Shown here: positions 1-9,599 of the stretch, piece by piece
Layout of the letters: each line of letters starts with the position of its first letter
How positions within the stretch are numbered: position 1 is the stretch's first letter
Source of the DNA: Dolosigranulum pigrum ATCC 51524
GTDB lineage: Bacteria; Bacillota; Bacilli; Lactobacillales; Carnobacteriaceae_A
Reading direction: 5' to 3'
Assembly (NCBI RefSeq): GCF_000245815.1
Contig: NZ_JH601103.1
Span: forward strand, 742,313-806,312
Length of the DNA: 64,000 nt
The notes under the pieces: generated by a model
Databases searched by the model: none
The model's input: the letters and a program-made list of their open reading frames with translations, nothing else
Told to the model about the DNA's origin: nothing
Made by a program: the position numbers and the translations under genes

Positions 1-1
1 A

Positions 2-610
2 GCGGAAGAGTTAGGCCGATTACTTCAAGTAGAACGTGATAAAGCATCAGCCTACGTCGGAACCTTATCGAACTTAGATGCTTCAAAAGTAACTGAGTTC
101 CGAAAAGCGATCCAGCAAGCTCAAACCGTGCCAGCAATTGAAGCCATTAGTCAAACAGCGGAGGCATTAAATGCGAAATTAGCATCATCTGCACCTGAGT
201 CAGGTAATGATGAAGGAACCGTTCAACCAGAGATGCCAGAATTCGACGGTGGTACGCATGGTTTAGGCTTAATTAACGAAAAACCAACATTCCCAACGGA
301 AGAGTTAGAACAAGGAAAGGTTGGTGATGAGCAAGAACAATCAACCGAACCAAAAGCTCCAACTCAGCCAGGTCAGAACGCTCCAAAAAGCGAACATCCG
401 GTTGATAAACCTGCAGTAACTGATCATTTGCAAAAGGTGAAAACACAAGTCAACGGTCAGCAGAGTATTCAAGAATCAACGAAGCAAGAAAAATCTGGCG
501 AACGTTTACCAGATACAGCAACAATTTCTTGGTTACTTGGTGTGACAGGTATTTCAACTTTACTTGCAGGACTTGGATTGAAGAAAAAACGCGAAGATGA
601 TGATAAATAA
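2..610 (+). CDS. C-terminal part of a cell-wall-anchored surface protein (LPxTA sorting signal)
   Basis: The reading frame is open from base 2, so the gene begins upstream of the window and only the last 202 residues are visible. The visible part is a hydrophilic, Pro/Glu/Gln-rich stretch typical of a wall-spanning region. It ends in a sortase signal: LPDTA, then a hydrophobic segment of about 20 residues, then a charged KKKREDDDK tail. The pentapeptide has Ala instead of the usual final Gly. The other surface protein in this window (22709-23992) has the same feature. The ligand or enzymatic activity lies upstream and cannot be judged. An internal GTG at 128 is in frame but has no ribosome binding site and is not a start. 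Confidence 0.85.
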   Translation, partial: AEELGRLLQVERDKASAYVGTLSNLDASKVTEFRKAIQQAQTVPAIEAISQTAEALNAKLASSAPESGNDEGTVQPEMPEFDGGTHGLGLINEKPTFPTEELEQGKVGDEQEQSTEPKAPTQPGQNAPKSEHPVDKPAVTDHLQKVKTQVNGQQSIQESTKQEKSGERLPDTATISWLLGVTGISTLLAGLGLKKKREDDDK

Positions 611-630
611 GTAGTTCATCTCTTTGAACA

Positions 631-667
631 CAGATGATAACATCTGTCGGCATGCCAAAGCATGCCG
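631..667 (+). terminator. Two adjacent small hairpins after the surface-protein gene
   Basis: Bases 631-636 (CAGATG) pair with 641-646. Immediately after, CGGCATGC at 648-655 pairs perfectly with GCATGCCG at 660-667 around a CAAA loop. No T-run follows, so this is a weak or Rho-independent-like end at best; it could also protect the mRNA 3' end. Confidence 0.4.
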
Positions 668-1176
668 GTACATAATATAAATGAAGAAAGGAATTTAAAC
701 AATGAATAATCCAATGGTGAAATTAGAGTAACCTATTCTAGTATTTAATATACTAACATTTCGTTATTATTGTGGAATGTTATTGATACGGGTTTAGAGG
801 AATTAATTGGCTGTATATAAGTATCGCTAACAAATTAATTGTTTTTTCCTACCATAAAAAAATAAAAAAATTTTCCAGAAATTTTTAACTTACTTTAATA
901 TAAGTGATTATTTCCTCGACCAAAGCTTCTGAGTAGTATATTCGGAAGCTTTTTTAACCGATATTAAAACAAGCGCTTACATTTAGATGGGGATACACTT
1001 AGCGTTAAGAAGAAAAACGCTGATAAAGTGATGATTGAAAGATAACAATCTACTTTATCAGCGTAGGTATTCATATTGTTAAACTGCTGTGTACGGAATT
1101 GTACGTACGGTGGTGTGAGAGATTGACTAGTCAATTAATGGCTAGTCTCCTACTCGATTCGTTGGTGCGATTGGAT
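668..1176. other. Gene-poor intergenic stretch with terminator-like hairpins
   Basis: No convincing gene is present. A nine-codon ORF (ATG at 702, stop ending at 731) follows a GAAAGGA ribosome binding site and may be the start of a deleted gene. There is a T-tailed hairpin at 922-955. A 13-bp inverted repeat (1017-1029 with 1052-1064, loop of 22 bases) lies further on. The left part (750-900) is very AT-rich. Confidence 0.6.
922..955 (+). terminator. Rho-independent terminator-like hairpin
   Basis: AAAGCTTC at 922-929 pairs with GAAGCTTT at 945-952, and T residues run to 955. No intact gene ends just upstream, so it may be the relic of a lost gene or terminate a long surface-protein 3' UTR. 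Confidence 0.6.
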
Positions 1177-1623
1177 TTAAATAACGTTTTTTAATTCATC
1201 AATACAAGCTTCTAAGAGTGCTTGATCTTCGGGGGTGAAGCGGTCAGTCACGGGTGCATCAATATCAAGGACGCCAAAGGGATGGCCATCGATAATAATA
1301 GGAACGACAATTTCAGAACGACTGGCACTGTCACACGCAATGTGACCGGCGAAAGCATGGACATCGGGAACAATGAGTGTTTGTTGTTGTTGGAGGGCAC
1401 TTCCGCATACACCGCGCCCCATTGGAATTCGATTGCAGGCTACTTTACCTTGGAAGGGGGCAAGGACAAGCTCCTGATCCTGATCATCCCACAAGTAGAA
1501 GCCGACCCAATTAATCTGGTTGAAGTGCGCATTCAAGAGGGCACTCACATTACTTAAATTAGCAATTAAGTTACTTTCATCTTGAATTAATGCCCGAAGT
1601 TGTTTAACTAATAGCGTATTCAT
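1177..1623 (-). CDS. Free methionine-(R)-sulfoxide reductase, GAF-domain protein
   Basis: A single GAF domain of 148 residues reduces free L-methionine-(R)-sulfoxide in the cytoplasm, an oxidative-damage repair reaction. Family signatures seen are NWVGFYL, PFQGKVAC, GRGVCG, VPDVH and HIACDSASRSEIVVPI. The three cysteines of the fRMsr catalytic/recycling set are present at residues 63, 73 and 97 (equivalent to E. coli C84, C94, C118). The length is that of the compact form of the family. ATG at 1623 was chosen because GAGAGGA sits about eight bases upstream; the TTG codon just before it is closer to that site. It stands alone on the minus strand, back to back with ezrA. Confidence 0.9.
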   Translation of the reverse strand: MNTLLVKQLRALIQDESNLIANLSNVSALLNAHFNQINWVGFYLWDDQDQELVLAPFQGKVACNRIPMGRGVCGSALQQQQTLIVPDVHAFAGHIACDSASRSEIVVPIIIDGHPFGVLDIDAPVTDRFTPEDQALLEACIDELKNVI

Positions 1624-1738
1624 CAAAAAATCCTCTCTAAATTGATTTATTTCGAAAAAATCTGGTAATAGTATAACATAGAGCGGTTTTTTTTGATATA
1701 CTTATAGATGAAATAGAAAAAGTGTATGGAGGGATTAG

Positions 1739-3442
1739 ATGCCAGCTGAATACATAGTTATACTGATCATCATAATTATATTTGTCATCGGGTGTGGTCT
1801 GTATATATACAAGAAGCAGTATTTAACAAATGTGGCGGAACTAAAAGACCGTAAAAAGTTTCTGCTAGAAGGAGTACCGACGCAACGATTAGATGTTGTG
1901 CGTGAGATGAATATCAATGGGAAGTCACAAGCATATGCGGATAAATTGGAAGCGATGTGGCAAGATATTCTCTCGGGACGTAATATTGAAGTGGAGAATT
2001 TTGTTTTCCAAGCTGAACAGTCAGCACAACGTTATCGCTTTAAAGAAGCTAATAATTTCCAACAGCAAGCGCATGAAGCACTTGAGGCGATTGAGAGTGA
2101 TCTGATGCGTCTATCAACATCGCTAGAAGATTTAATTAATCGTCAAGAAGCGAATGAGAAGCGAATAGAGGTCATTCATAAAGAATATGAATTGATTCGA
2201 ACAGAGCTTTTGGATGATAGTGGCTCATTCGGGCATGCAGTGGAACGCTTAGAAGAAGGATTAGCTAGTATTGAAAGGGAGTTTGACCGCTTCGAAGAGG
2301 TCACGGACTGGGGCGATCATGAAGAAGCTCGTGAGGTTGTATTGAACTTGGAGGATATGACTGAACAGATGAAGGACTTCATGCGAGATGTTCCTGCTAT
2401 GCTGGAGCGTATTAATGATGATTATTATCTACAATTAGCAGAAATTTCTGAATCATATGAATACTTGATGCGCGAAGGATTTGTCATAAGTGGTAAGCCA
2501 ATTCCAAAAGAAGTCGCAAAAATTGAAACTGAAATTGACAGCTTGGACCAAGCTATTAGTGAATTAGACATGGATGAGGCCCGTAAGTTGACTGACTTCA
2601 TTGAGAGTGAGATTGAAACCATCTATGACCGCTTAGAGCGTGAAATGACCGCAAGCAAGCAAGTAGAAGAATTACTCCCTGCGATTCAGAAAGCTATCTA
2701 TTACTTGAAGGAAGAAATTCGGGTATTGTTCTTTGAAATTGATCGAATTTCCCAGAGTTATGTTTTAATCCACAACGAGCAACAATTGATTAAGCAACTA
2801 AGAGCTTCAGTAGAGGAACAGGAAGCTCGTTATGAGCGAATAGTTGATAATTTAGAGAACAGTTTCACACCTTATAGTGAAGCAGCAGCTATATTGGAAA
2901 ACGTGAAGGACCGGTTGACTGAGCTAAATCAAGATAAGAATGATGTTTCAGATCAGCTGTATGCATATCGCAATAAGGAAATGGACTTAAAAGAAGAGCT
3001 TATTCAGATGGAACAAGCGGTACACAATTGCAAACGGCAGTTGATCCGTGAGAACTTACCGGGTGTACCGACAGAATATGATGAATTTTATCACTATGTC
3101 TCAAATTTAGTCCAAACATTGGGGGAAGAATTATCACGACCTAAGCTGAAGATGGAAAAAATTTATGATATTAAAGCGATTTGCGATGAAGAGCTGAAAA
3201 ATTTGGAAGAAAAAACAGAAGAAGTTATCGATCAGGCGAATTTAACGGAAGCATTGGCTCAGAAGTTGTATCAATACCGCGATAATCATCCAGAAGTCAA
3301 TCAAGTGATTGCTCAAGGAATGAAGTTATTCAACGAAGATTATGATTATGAGTCATCACTTCGCGTCATTCGCAATAAGTTGAATCATATTGATGCCGAT
3401 GTGACCAAAACAGTAGAAGACCGATACTATGCCAATAAGTAA
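1739..3442 (+). CDS. ezrA: Septation ring formation regulator EzrA
   Basis: EzrA is a membrane-anchored modulator of FtsZ ring assembly that also coordinates cell-wall synthesis at the septum in low-GC Gram-positives. The 567-residue protein fits the family length. It has one N-terminal transmembrane helix (residues about 4-22, VILIIIIIFVIGCGLYI), no signal cleavage, and then about 540 residues of spectrin-like coiled coil rich in Glu, Arg, Leu and Gln. The ATG at 1739 is preceded by GGAGGG. It lies 52 bases before the cysteine desulfurase gene, the usual ezrA-nifS-thiI order in this group. Confidence 0.95.
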   Translation: MPAEYIVILIIIIIFVIGCGLYIYKKQYLTNVAELKDRKKFLLEGVPTQRLDVVREMNINGKSQAYADKLEAMWQDILSGRNIEVENFVFQAEQSAQRYRFKEANNFQQQAHEALEAIESDLMRLSTSLEDLINRQEANEKRIEVIHKEYELIRTELLDDSGSFGHAVERLEEGLASIEREFDRFEEVTDWGDHEEAREVVLNLEDMTEQMKDFMRDVPAMLERINDDYYLQLAEISESYEYLMREGFVISGKPIPKEVAKIETEIDSLDQAISELDMDEARKLTDFIESEIETIYDRLEREMTASKQVEELLPAIQKAIYYLKEEIRVLFFEIDRISQSYVLIHNEQQLIKQLRASVEEQEARYERIVDNLENSFTPYSEAAAILENVKDRLTELNQDKNDVSDQLYAYRNKEMDLKEELIQMEQAVHNCKRQLIRENLPGVPTEYDEFYHYVSNLVQTLGEELSRPKLKMEKIYDIKAICDEELKNLEEKTEEVIDQANLTEALAQKLYQYRDNHPEVNQVIAQGMKLFNEDYDYESSLRVIRNKLNHIDADVTKTVEDRYYANK

Positions 3443-3494
3443 AAAGTAGTGACTATTGCGAAATAGTCATTCTTTCATTGAAGAGGGGTTAGTT

Positions 3495-4643
3495 ATGATT
3501 TATTTTGACAATAGTGCAACGACAAAGATGTTTCCTGAAGCTGTTCAATCTTACCAAACTGTCAGCGAGCAATATTTTGGCAATCCATCCAGCTTGCATG
3601 AACTGGGTGATGTGTCGTCAAAATTATTAAAACAAGCCAGAGTAAGTATTGCGCAACAATTAGGTGTTCAGCCCGAAGAAATTTTCTTCACAAGCGGTGG
3701 AACAGAAGGCGATAACTGGATGATTAAAGGAACAGCTTTTAAAAAGCAATATTATGGCAAGCATATTATTACGACACGGATTGAACATTCTGCGGTCAAT
3801 CATGCGATGGATTTCTTGGAAGATTTGGGCTTCGAGATTACTTACTTGCCTGTGAATAAAGCAGGTCAGGTTGATCTAGTTGAGTTGCGCGAAGCATTGC
3901 GTTCAGATACGATTTTAGTGAGTATAATTGCACTGAACAATGAAGTTGGGGTTATTCAGAATTTGGAAGCAATCGGTGAAATATTACGCGAGTACCCGAC
4001 TGTTCACTTCCATATTGATGCAGTCCAAACAGTCGGAAAAATGGATCTAAAACTAGGCCCGGAGAGCCGGATTGATATGGCTGTTTTCTCTAGTCATAAG
4101 TTTCATGGGCCACGTGGATGTGGATTTGTATATGTGAAGCGTGGAAAAGATGTTACGCCGCTTATTCATGGTGGAGGCCAAGAGATGAATCAGCGTAGCG
4201 GGACTGAGAATTTACCCGCGATTGTTGCAATGGCAAAAGCTTTCCGGTTGGTGAAAGAGTCAGAGCAAGCAACACAACATCAGTTGAAACAGTTGACTGA
4301 TCGCTTGAAGCAAGGCTTACACCAATACAAGCAAATTACAGTATTTACACCAGGAGAAGCTTCAGCTGTTCATATTGTTTGTTTCGGTATAAAAGGTATT
4401 CGGGGAGAAGTGGTCGTACATGCCTTAGAGGAGCGCGATATTTATGTGTCGACAACGAGTGCGTGTTCAAGTAAAAGTGGAGGAACTTCGGGAACACTCA
4501 GTGCAATGGGATTCGCCCCTCAAGTTGCCGAAACAGCGGTACGTATTAGTCTGACAGGATCCAATACGATGGCGGAAGTTGAACAATTTTTAGATGTGTT
4601 AGATGAACTATACCAGAATTTTGATGTTATTCATAGCAAGTAA
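3495..4643 (+). CDS. Cysteine desulfurase (IscS/NifS family), probable ThiI partner
   Basis: A PLP-dependent class V aminotransferase-fold enzyme of 382 residues that takes sulfur from cysteine and passes it on as persulfide. Visible motifs are the N-terminal YFDNSATT, the HFHIDAVQ cofactor region, the PLP lysine in SSHKFHGPRG (Lys202) and the sulfur-carrying cysteine in TSACSSKSG (Cys324). The start was set at ATG 3495, after AAGAGGGG, because the longer frame from TTG 3456 adds residues not seen in the family. The next gene, 11 bases on, is thiI, which indicates a dedicated role in tRNA 4-thiouridine (and possibly thiamine) sulfur supply rather than general Fe-S assembly. Confidence 0.92.
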   Translation: MIYFDNSATTKMFPEAVQSYQTVSEQYFGNPSSLHELGDVSSKLLKQARVSIAQQLGVQPEEIFFTSGGTEGDNWMIKGTAFKKQYYGKHIITTRIEHSAVNHAMDFLEDLGFEITYLPVNKAGQVDLVELREALRSDTILVSIIALNNEVGVIQNLEAIGEILREYPTVHFHIDAVQTVGKMDLKLGPESRIDMAVFSSHKFHGPRGCGFVYVKRGKDVTPLIHGGGQEMNQRSGTENLPAIVAMAKAFRLVKESEQATQHQLKQLTDRLKQGLHQYKQITVFTPGEASAVHIVCFGIKGIRGEVVVHALEERDIYVSTTSACSSKSGGTSGTLSAMGFAPQVAETAVRISLTGSNTMAEVEQFLDVLDELYQNFDVIHSK

Positions 4644-4654
4644 AGGAGATCAGT

Positions 4655-5878
4655 ATGTTAGCAAGTGAAATTATGATTCGTTACGGCGAATTATCAACTA
4701 AAGGAAAAAATATGAAAGATTTCATTAACCGCTTAGGCAAGAATGTTGCGGGTGTTTTGGAAGATTATAGTGGCATAGAAGTGAATTGGAACCGGGACCG
4801 AATGCATGTGATTTTGAATGATCAAGAAGAACATTCAGCGGATATTATTAATCGTTTGACACATGTCTTTGGAATTTCTAGTCTCTCCCCAGCGATGAAA
4901 GTTGAAAAAACGCTGAAAGCTGCTGAAGTTGCCGTCCAAGACTTAGCTCGAGAACTATATGAACCCAATATGACATTTAAAATTGATACGCATCGAGCGG
5001 ATCACGAGTTTGAGTATGATACGATGGCGCTTAATCGAAAATTAGGAGCAGCGGTTATCGATGCCATTCCTGAAATCCAAGCTCAGATGGATAATCCAGA
5101 TATTAAGATTCGAGTTGAAGTAAGAAATAAGCATATTTATATTTCAGCACGAACTATTCCTGGTGCGGGTGGTATGCCAGTGGGAACAGCCGGTACGGGT
5201 ATGTTGATGTTATCAGGTGGAATTGATTCTCCAGTGGCCGGGTATTTATCAATGAAGCGTGGGATGGAAGTCGAAGCGGTTCATTTCCACAGTCCGCCGT
5301 ACACTAGTCCACAAGCTTTACAAAAGGCCAAAGATCTAGCAGCTAAGATAGCTCAGTTCAGTGGACCAATGACGTTTATCGAAGTACCATTCGCTGAAAT
5401 CCAAGAAGAAATTAAAAAACATGTGCCTGATGGTTATGGGATGACCATTACCCGCCGCATGATGTTGCGTTTAACTGATAAAATTCGTGAGCAACAAGGC
5501 GGCTTGGCGATTGTTACAGGTGAATCTATGGGTCAAGTGGCTTCACAAACATTAGAGAGTATGCAAGCCATTAATCATGTAACAACGACTCCAGTATTGC
5601 GTCCACTCATTTCAATGGATAAGAATGAAATAATCGATATTACGAAAACAATTGATACGTATGAGTTGTCTATTCAACCGTTCGAAGATTGTTGTACGAT
5701 TTTTGCACCATCTAGTCCTAAGACGAAGCCAACGATTGAAAATGCTATTCGCTACGAAAAAGCACTCGATATTGAAGGATTAATCGAACGCGCCTTAGCG
5801 GGTGTTAAACGAGAAACAATTAAACCAGGTAGCTCACAAGATGATGCCTTAGAAGAAACATTTAATAGCATTTTATAA
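4655..5878 (+). CDS. thiI: tRNA 4-thiouridine synthase ThiI
   Basis: ThiI adenylates U8 of tRNA and inserts sulfur to form 4-thiouridine. The order of domains is N-terminal ferredoxin-like, THUMP (about residues 60-165), then a PP-loop ATPase with the signature LSGGIDSPVAG near residue 186. At 407 residues it lacks the C-terminal rhodanese domain of the enterobacterial enzyme, as Bacillus ThiI does, so sulfur must come directly from the adjacent desulfurase. A CC pair (PFEDCCTIF) near the C-terminal third is present. The ATG has a good AAAGGAG site. Confidence 0.95.
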   Translation: MLASEIMIRYGELSTKGKNMKDFINRLGKNVAGVLEDYSGIEVNWNRDRMHVILNDQEEHSADIINRLTHVFGISSLSPAMKVEKTLKAAEVAVQDLARELYEPNMTFKIDTHRADHEFEYDTMALNRKLGAAVIDAIPEIQAQMDNPDIKIRVEVRNKHIYISARTIPGAGGMPVGTAGTGMLMLSGGIDSPVAGYLSMKRGMEVEAVHFHSPPYTSPQALQKAKDLAAKIAQFSGPMTFIEVPFAEIQEEIKKHVPDGYGMTITRRMMLRLTDKIREQQGGLAIVTGESMGQVASQTLESMQAINHVTTTPVLRPLISMDKNEIIDITKTIDTYELSIQPFEDCCTIFAPSSPKTKPTIENAIRYEKALDIEGLIERALAGVKRETIKPGSSQDDALEETFNSIL

Positions 5879-5906
5879 TTGCATCCCGGAATAAGTGTGA
5901 TATAAT
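5879..5906 (+). promoter_or_regulatory. Sigma-A promoter of the valS T-box leader
   Basis: TTGCAT at 5879-5884, a 16-base spacer, and a perfect TATAAT at 5901-5906. It overlaps the thiI stop region and precedes the T-box leader. Transcription should start near 5913. Confidence 0.75.
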
Positions 5907-5908
5907 GT

Positions 5909-6175
5909 AAGTGACGATTTCTCTAATTGTATGTAAGGGATCGTCACTTATATTAAAAAGTTGAACTAATCAAGAGGAGTACTTATTAACGGCTGTCCAC
6001 AGAGAATAAGCAAGGAACTGCTGAGATGCTTAGAAGCCAAATAAGGAAGGTTGCTTGACTATAAAATGGGTATCAACCCCTTATCGTTGAGAAGAAGCGA
6101 TGTTTTCAGCTGAAAGCATAATTTAGGTGGTACCGCGAGTAGCTCGTCCTAGTCATAGGAGGGCTTTTTTTGTTT
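5909..6175 (+). promoter_or_regulatory. T-box riboswitch of valS (specifier GUU, Val)
   Basis: Uncharged tRNA-Val is expected to bind and antiterminate. The T-box core AGGTGGTACCGCG is at 6125-6137, followed by a terminator hairpin (arms around 6142-6151 and 6155-6164) and a T-run to 6171. In Stem I, TCAAG (5970-5974) pairs with CTTGA (6054-6058), and ACTTATT pairs with AATAAG. The specifier loop between the stems reads GGAAG-GTT-GC, which places GUU (Val) at 6050-6052 and matches the downstream gene. A separate 10-bp hairpin (5909-5918 with 5940-5949) opens the leader. Confidence 0.88.
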
Positions 6176-6213
6176 TTAATAACATATAAGATGAATAGAA
6201 AGAAGGAATGTAG

Positions 6214-8871
6214 ATGACTGATGTGAAGATGTCGACGAAGTATAATCCACAAGCAGTAGAGGAAGGACGTTACGAGAAGTGGGTAGATAGTGGTGTATTC
6301 GCACCAAGTGAAGATCCGCAAGCGGAGCCGTATTCAATTGTTATTCCACCTCCGAACGTTACGGGTAAGCTCCACTTAGGCCACGCTTGGGATACCACCT
6401 TGCAAGATATTATTATTCGCCAGAAGCGCATGCAAGGATTCGATACGTTATGGTTACCAGGTATGGATCATGCTGGTATCGCAACACAGGCAAAAGTAGA
6501 AGAAAAATTAGCTGAACAAGGTATTAGCCGCCATGATTTAGGTCGTGATAAGTTTACTCAAAAAGTATGGGAATGGAAAGATGAATACGCTGCTAACATT
6601 AAAGATCAATGGGGCAAAATTGGTCTCTCGGTTGATTATTCACGCGAGCGATTTACCTTAGATGAAGGCTTGAATGAAGCGGTTAAAACCGTCTTCATCA
6701 ATCTATATGAAAAAGGCTTAATTTACCGCGGTGAATATATTATTAACTGGGATCCTAAAGCTCAAACAGCTTTAAGTGATATTGAAGTGATTCATAAAGA
6801 TGTCCAAGGTGCGTTCTATCATATTAATTATCCATTAGCAGATGGAAGCGGCTCAGTTGAAATTGCTACTACGCGTCCAGAAACGATGCTTGGTGATACT
6901 GGGATTGCGGTTAATCCAGCTGATGAACGTTACCAGCATCTTATCGGCAAAACAGCCATCCTGCCACTAATGGATCGTGAAATTCCGATTGTTGCTGATG
7001 ATTATGTAGATCCTGAATTCGGAACCGGACTTGTAAAAATTACACCAGCGCACGACCCGAATGACTTCGAAATCGGAAACCGTCATGATCTTGCCCGTAT
7101 CAATGTGATGGATGACGATGCGAATATGAACAAATTGGCAGGTGAGTATGCAGGCTTAGATCGTTTCCAAGCGCGTAAAAAAATTGTTGCTGATTTGAAA
7201 GAGCAAGGCTTCTTAGTAAAAGTTGATGAGCACACGCATAGTGTTGGGCATTCAGAACGAACAGGTGTTATGGTCGAGCCTCGCTTATCGACGCAATGGT
7301 TTGTGAAGATGGAAGAGTTATCGAACCGTGCACTAGCTAATCAGAAGACAGATGATCGTGTGAACTTTGTACCCGATCGCTTCGAGAAGACATTTGTGAA
7401 TTGGATGGAACAAGTCCATGATTGGGTTATTTCGCGACAATTATGGTGGGGGCACCAAATTCCAGCGTGGTATCACAATGAAACTGGTGAAGTATATGTT
7501 GGCATGGAAGCACCGGAAGATGAAGAGAATTGGACACAAGATCCGGATGTTTTAGATACATGGTTTAGCTCCGCATTATGGCCATTTTCAACAATGGGCT
7601 GGCCGAATACAGAGGCACCTGACTTTAAGCGATATTTCCCAACGAACACATTAGTGACCGGTTATGATATTATTTTCTTCTGGGTATCAAGAATGATCTT
7701 CCAATCTTTAGAATTTACCGATGAGCGTCCATTTGAACATGTCTTAATTCATGGATTGATTCGGGCTGAAGATGGTCAGAAGATGAGTAAATCACTTGGG
7801 AATGGAATTGACCCAATGGATGTCGTCGAAGAGTATGGAGCAGATGCCTTGCGCTGGTTCTTGACAAATGGTTCGACACCGGGACAAGATATTCGCTTTA
7901 GTTATGAAAAGATGGATGCGGCATGGAACTTTATTAATAAAATTTGGAATGCAAGCCGTTACGTCTTAATGAATCTTGGTGACTTTAGCTACCAGGATAT
8001 TGATCTTAGTGCTGAGAAAACAGTTGCCGATAAGTGGATTTTACACCGCTTGAATGAGACGATTAAAGTTGTAACGGACCATACGGAAAAATTTGAATTT
8101 TCATTAGCGGGCAAAGAGCTCTATGCGTTCATCTGGGATGATTACTGTAATTGGTACATTGAGATGACCAAAGAAGTCTTGAACGATGGAAGTCCCGAGC
8201 AAATATTATCAGCGAAAAGCACGTTGGTTTATGCGTTAGACCAAATTCTAAAATTACTTCACCCATTCATGCCATTTGTGACAGAAGAAATTTATGAGCA
8301 TATTCCTGGTGTTGAAGGATCAATTGCAATAGCTGACTACCCAACTGTTCAGGATGAATTTGTAGATGAACAAGCAAGTGCGGGGATGAGTACGTTAATT
8401 GAATTAATTCAAGTTGTTCGTCAAATTCGTGCGGACGTAAACCGTCCAATGTCTGAAGCAATTGATATGCTGATTCGCCCGGCAACAGAAGCTGCAGAAA
8501 CATTCTTAACGGAGAATGCCTCATTTATTCATCGATTCTGCCACCCAGGTGAATTAGTGATTGATGTTGCCGTTAAAGCACCGGATGAAGCTAAATCAGC
8601 GGTTGTTACGGATGCGGAACTGTTCTTGCCATTAGAAGGGTTGTTGAACTTCGAGGAAGAAATTGACCGTCTAGAAAAAGAACTGCAAAAATGGCAATCA
8701 GAATTAGATCGAGTCAGCAAAAAATTATCAAATGAAAAATTTGTAGCTAATGCACCGGAAGCTATCGTCCAAGAAGAGCGAGATAAAGGTGAACATTACC
8801 AACAAATGTACGATAAAGCTGAAGAGCAATTGGATCGTATGCGTGAGCTAGCAGGTGACACAAGTGATTAA
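6214..8871 (+). CDS. valS: Valyl-tRNA synthetase
   Basis: A class Ia aminoacyl-tRNA synthetase of 885 residues that charges tRNA-Val. The HIGH-type motif is KLHLGHAW near residue 52 and the KMSKS loop is KMSKSLGN near 528. A CP1 editing domain lies between (TTRPETMLGDT). The C-terminal end carries the ValS coiled-coil tRNA-binding arm (about 815-880, rich in Glu, Lys, Gln). It is controlled by the T-box directly upstream. The ATG follows GAAGGAATG. Its last 17 bases overlap the HAD gene, suggesting translational coupling. Confidence 0.97.
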   Translation: MTDVKMSTKYNPQAVEEGRYEKWVDSGVFAPSEDPQAEPYSIVIPPPNVTGKLHLGHAWDTTLQDIIIRQKRMQGFDTLWLPGMDHAGIATQAKVEEKLAEQGISRHDLGRDKFTQKVWEWKDEYAANIKDQWGKIGLSVDYSRERFTLDEGLNEAVKTVFINLYEKGLIYRGEYIINWDPKAQTALSDIEVIHKDVQGAFYHINYPLADGSGSVEIATTRPETMLGDTGIAVNPADERYQHLIGKTAILPLMDREIPIVADDYVDPEFGTGLVKITPAHDPNDFEIGNRHDLARINVMDDDANMNKLAGEYAGLDRFQARKKIVADLKEQGFLVKVDEHTHSVGHSERTGVMVEPRLSTQWFVKMEELSNRALANQKTDDRVNFVPDRFEKTFVNWMEQVHDWVISRQLWWGHQIPAWYHNETGEVYVGMEAPEDEENWTQDPDVLDTWFSSALWPFSTMGWPNTEAPDFKRYFPTNTLVTGYDIIFFWVSRMIFQSLEFTDERPFEHVLIHGLIRAEDGQKMSKSLGNGIDPMDVVEEYGADALRWFLTNGSTPGQDIRFSYEKMDAAWNFINKIWNASRYVLMNLGDFSYQDIDLSAEKTVADKWILHRLNETIKVVTDHTEKFEFSLAGKELYAFIWDDYCNWYIEMTKEVLNDGSPEQILSAKSTLVYALDQILKLLHPFMPFVTEEIYEHIPGVEGSIAIADYPTVQDEFVDEQASAGMSTLIELIQVVRQIRADVNRPMSEAIDMLIRPATEAAETFLTENASFIHRFCHPGELVIDVAVKAPDEAKSAVVTDAELFLPLEGLLNFEEEIDRLEKELQKWQSELDRVSKKLSNEKFVANAPEAIVQEERDKGEHYQQMYDKAEEQLDRMRELAGDTSD

Positions 8872-9514
8872 GGCAGTTATCTTTGATATGGATGGCTTGA
8901 TTTTTGATTCGGAGCGACTCTACGCTAAGGCGAATGTCAAGACAGCTAAGACGTTGGGTCTGGATAAAGATGAAGCCTACTTTTATCAATTTGTCGGTAT
9001 TGGCGCTCAAGATATGGCAGAACGAATGAAGGAAGCATTCGATGATGAACTTGTTGATGAGTTTTTCCGCCTCGGAGAAGAGGATGCACATGAATTATTG
9101 CTTCATGGTGAAGTGCCGACTCAGCCTGGTCTACATGAATTACTGGATTACTTGGATGACGCCGGAATCGAAAAAGTCATTGCTTCTAGTTCTGAAGTGC
9201 ATATGATTGACGTCATGACAAAAAATGCAGGCATTCGTGACCGTTTCAGTGCGATTCATGGTGGAGATCAAGTCGAGCAGACAAAGCCAGCCCCCGATAT
9301 ATTTGAGCTGGCATGGTCGAATCTCGGTGTGTCTAAAGAAGAAACGTTAGTGTTAGAAGATTCGATCAACGGTGTACTAGCAGCACATGCGGCAGGAATT
9401 CCTGTTATTATGGTACCTGACACAGTTGAACCGACTGATGAAGTGCGAGATAAAGCTCTTGCAGTAGTTAATAATCTGTCAGAAGTAGCCAATTATCTGA
9501 AACAAAACCGCTAA
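8855..9514 (+). CDS. HAD-family phosphatase, beta-phosphoglucomutase-like subfamily
   Basis: A HAD hydrolase of about 219 residues with a C1-type cap. Motif I is FDMDGLIFDS (nucleophile Asp near residue 10), motif II lies in VIASSS, motif III is KPAPD and motif IV is LEDSINGV. This subfamily dephosphorylates small phosphosugars or nucleotides; the substrate is not predictable. The start is either GTG 8855 or GTG 8864; both overlap the valS end and neither has a strong ribosome binding site. Transcription probably reads through from valS. Confidence 0.85.
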   Translation: MTQVIKAVIFDMDGLIFDSERLYAKANVKTAKTLGLDKDEAYFYQFVGIGAQDMAERMKEAFDDELVDEFFRLGEEDAHELLLHGEVPTQPGLHELLDYLDDAGIEKVIASSSEVHMIDVMTKNAGIRDRFSAIHGGDQVEQTKPAPDIFELAWSNLGVSKEETLVLEDSINGVLAAHAAGIPVIMVPDTVEPTDEVRDKALAVVNNLSEVANYLKQNR

Positions 9515-9530
9515 TTAGTCATTATCAGTG

Positions 9531-9572
9531 AAAACAGTCAGTCAAGCATATTTGTTTGGCGGGCTGTTTTTA
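9531..9572 (+). terminator. Terminator of the valS-HAD unit
   Basis: AAAACAG at 9531-9537 pairs with CTGTTTT at 9564-9570, extended by wobble pairs inward, and ends in T residues. Confidence 0.75.
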
Positions 9573-9599
9573 TGTATGCTCGGTATGGTTAAAAACTTA

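Noticed and set aside
702..731. Nine-codon ORF with a ribosome binding site after the first surface protein
   Set aside because: It is too short to call a gene and has no context; noted only as a possible start of a deleted gene.
1222..1557. 111-residue ORF opposite the methionine sulfoxide reductase gene
   Set aside because: It is a reverse-frame shadow of a well-conserved GAF-domain gene and has no ribosome binding site.
5909..5949. 10-bp hairpin at the start of the valS leader considered as the terminator of thiI
   Set aside because: It lies after the valS promoter and is followed by no T-run; it is better read as the opening part of the T-box leader.
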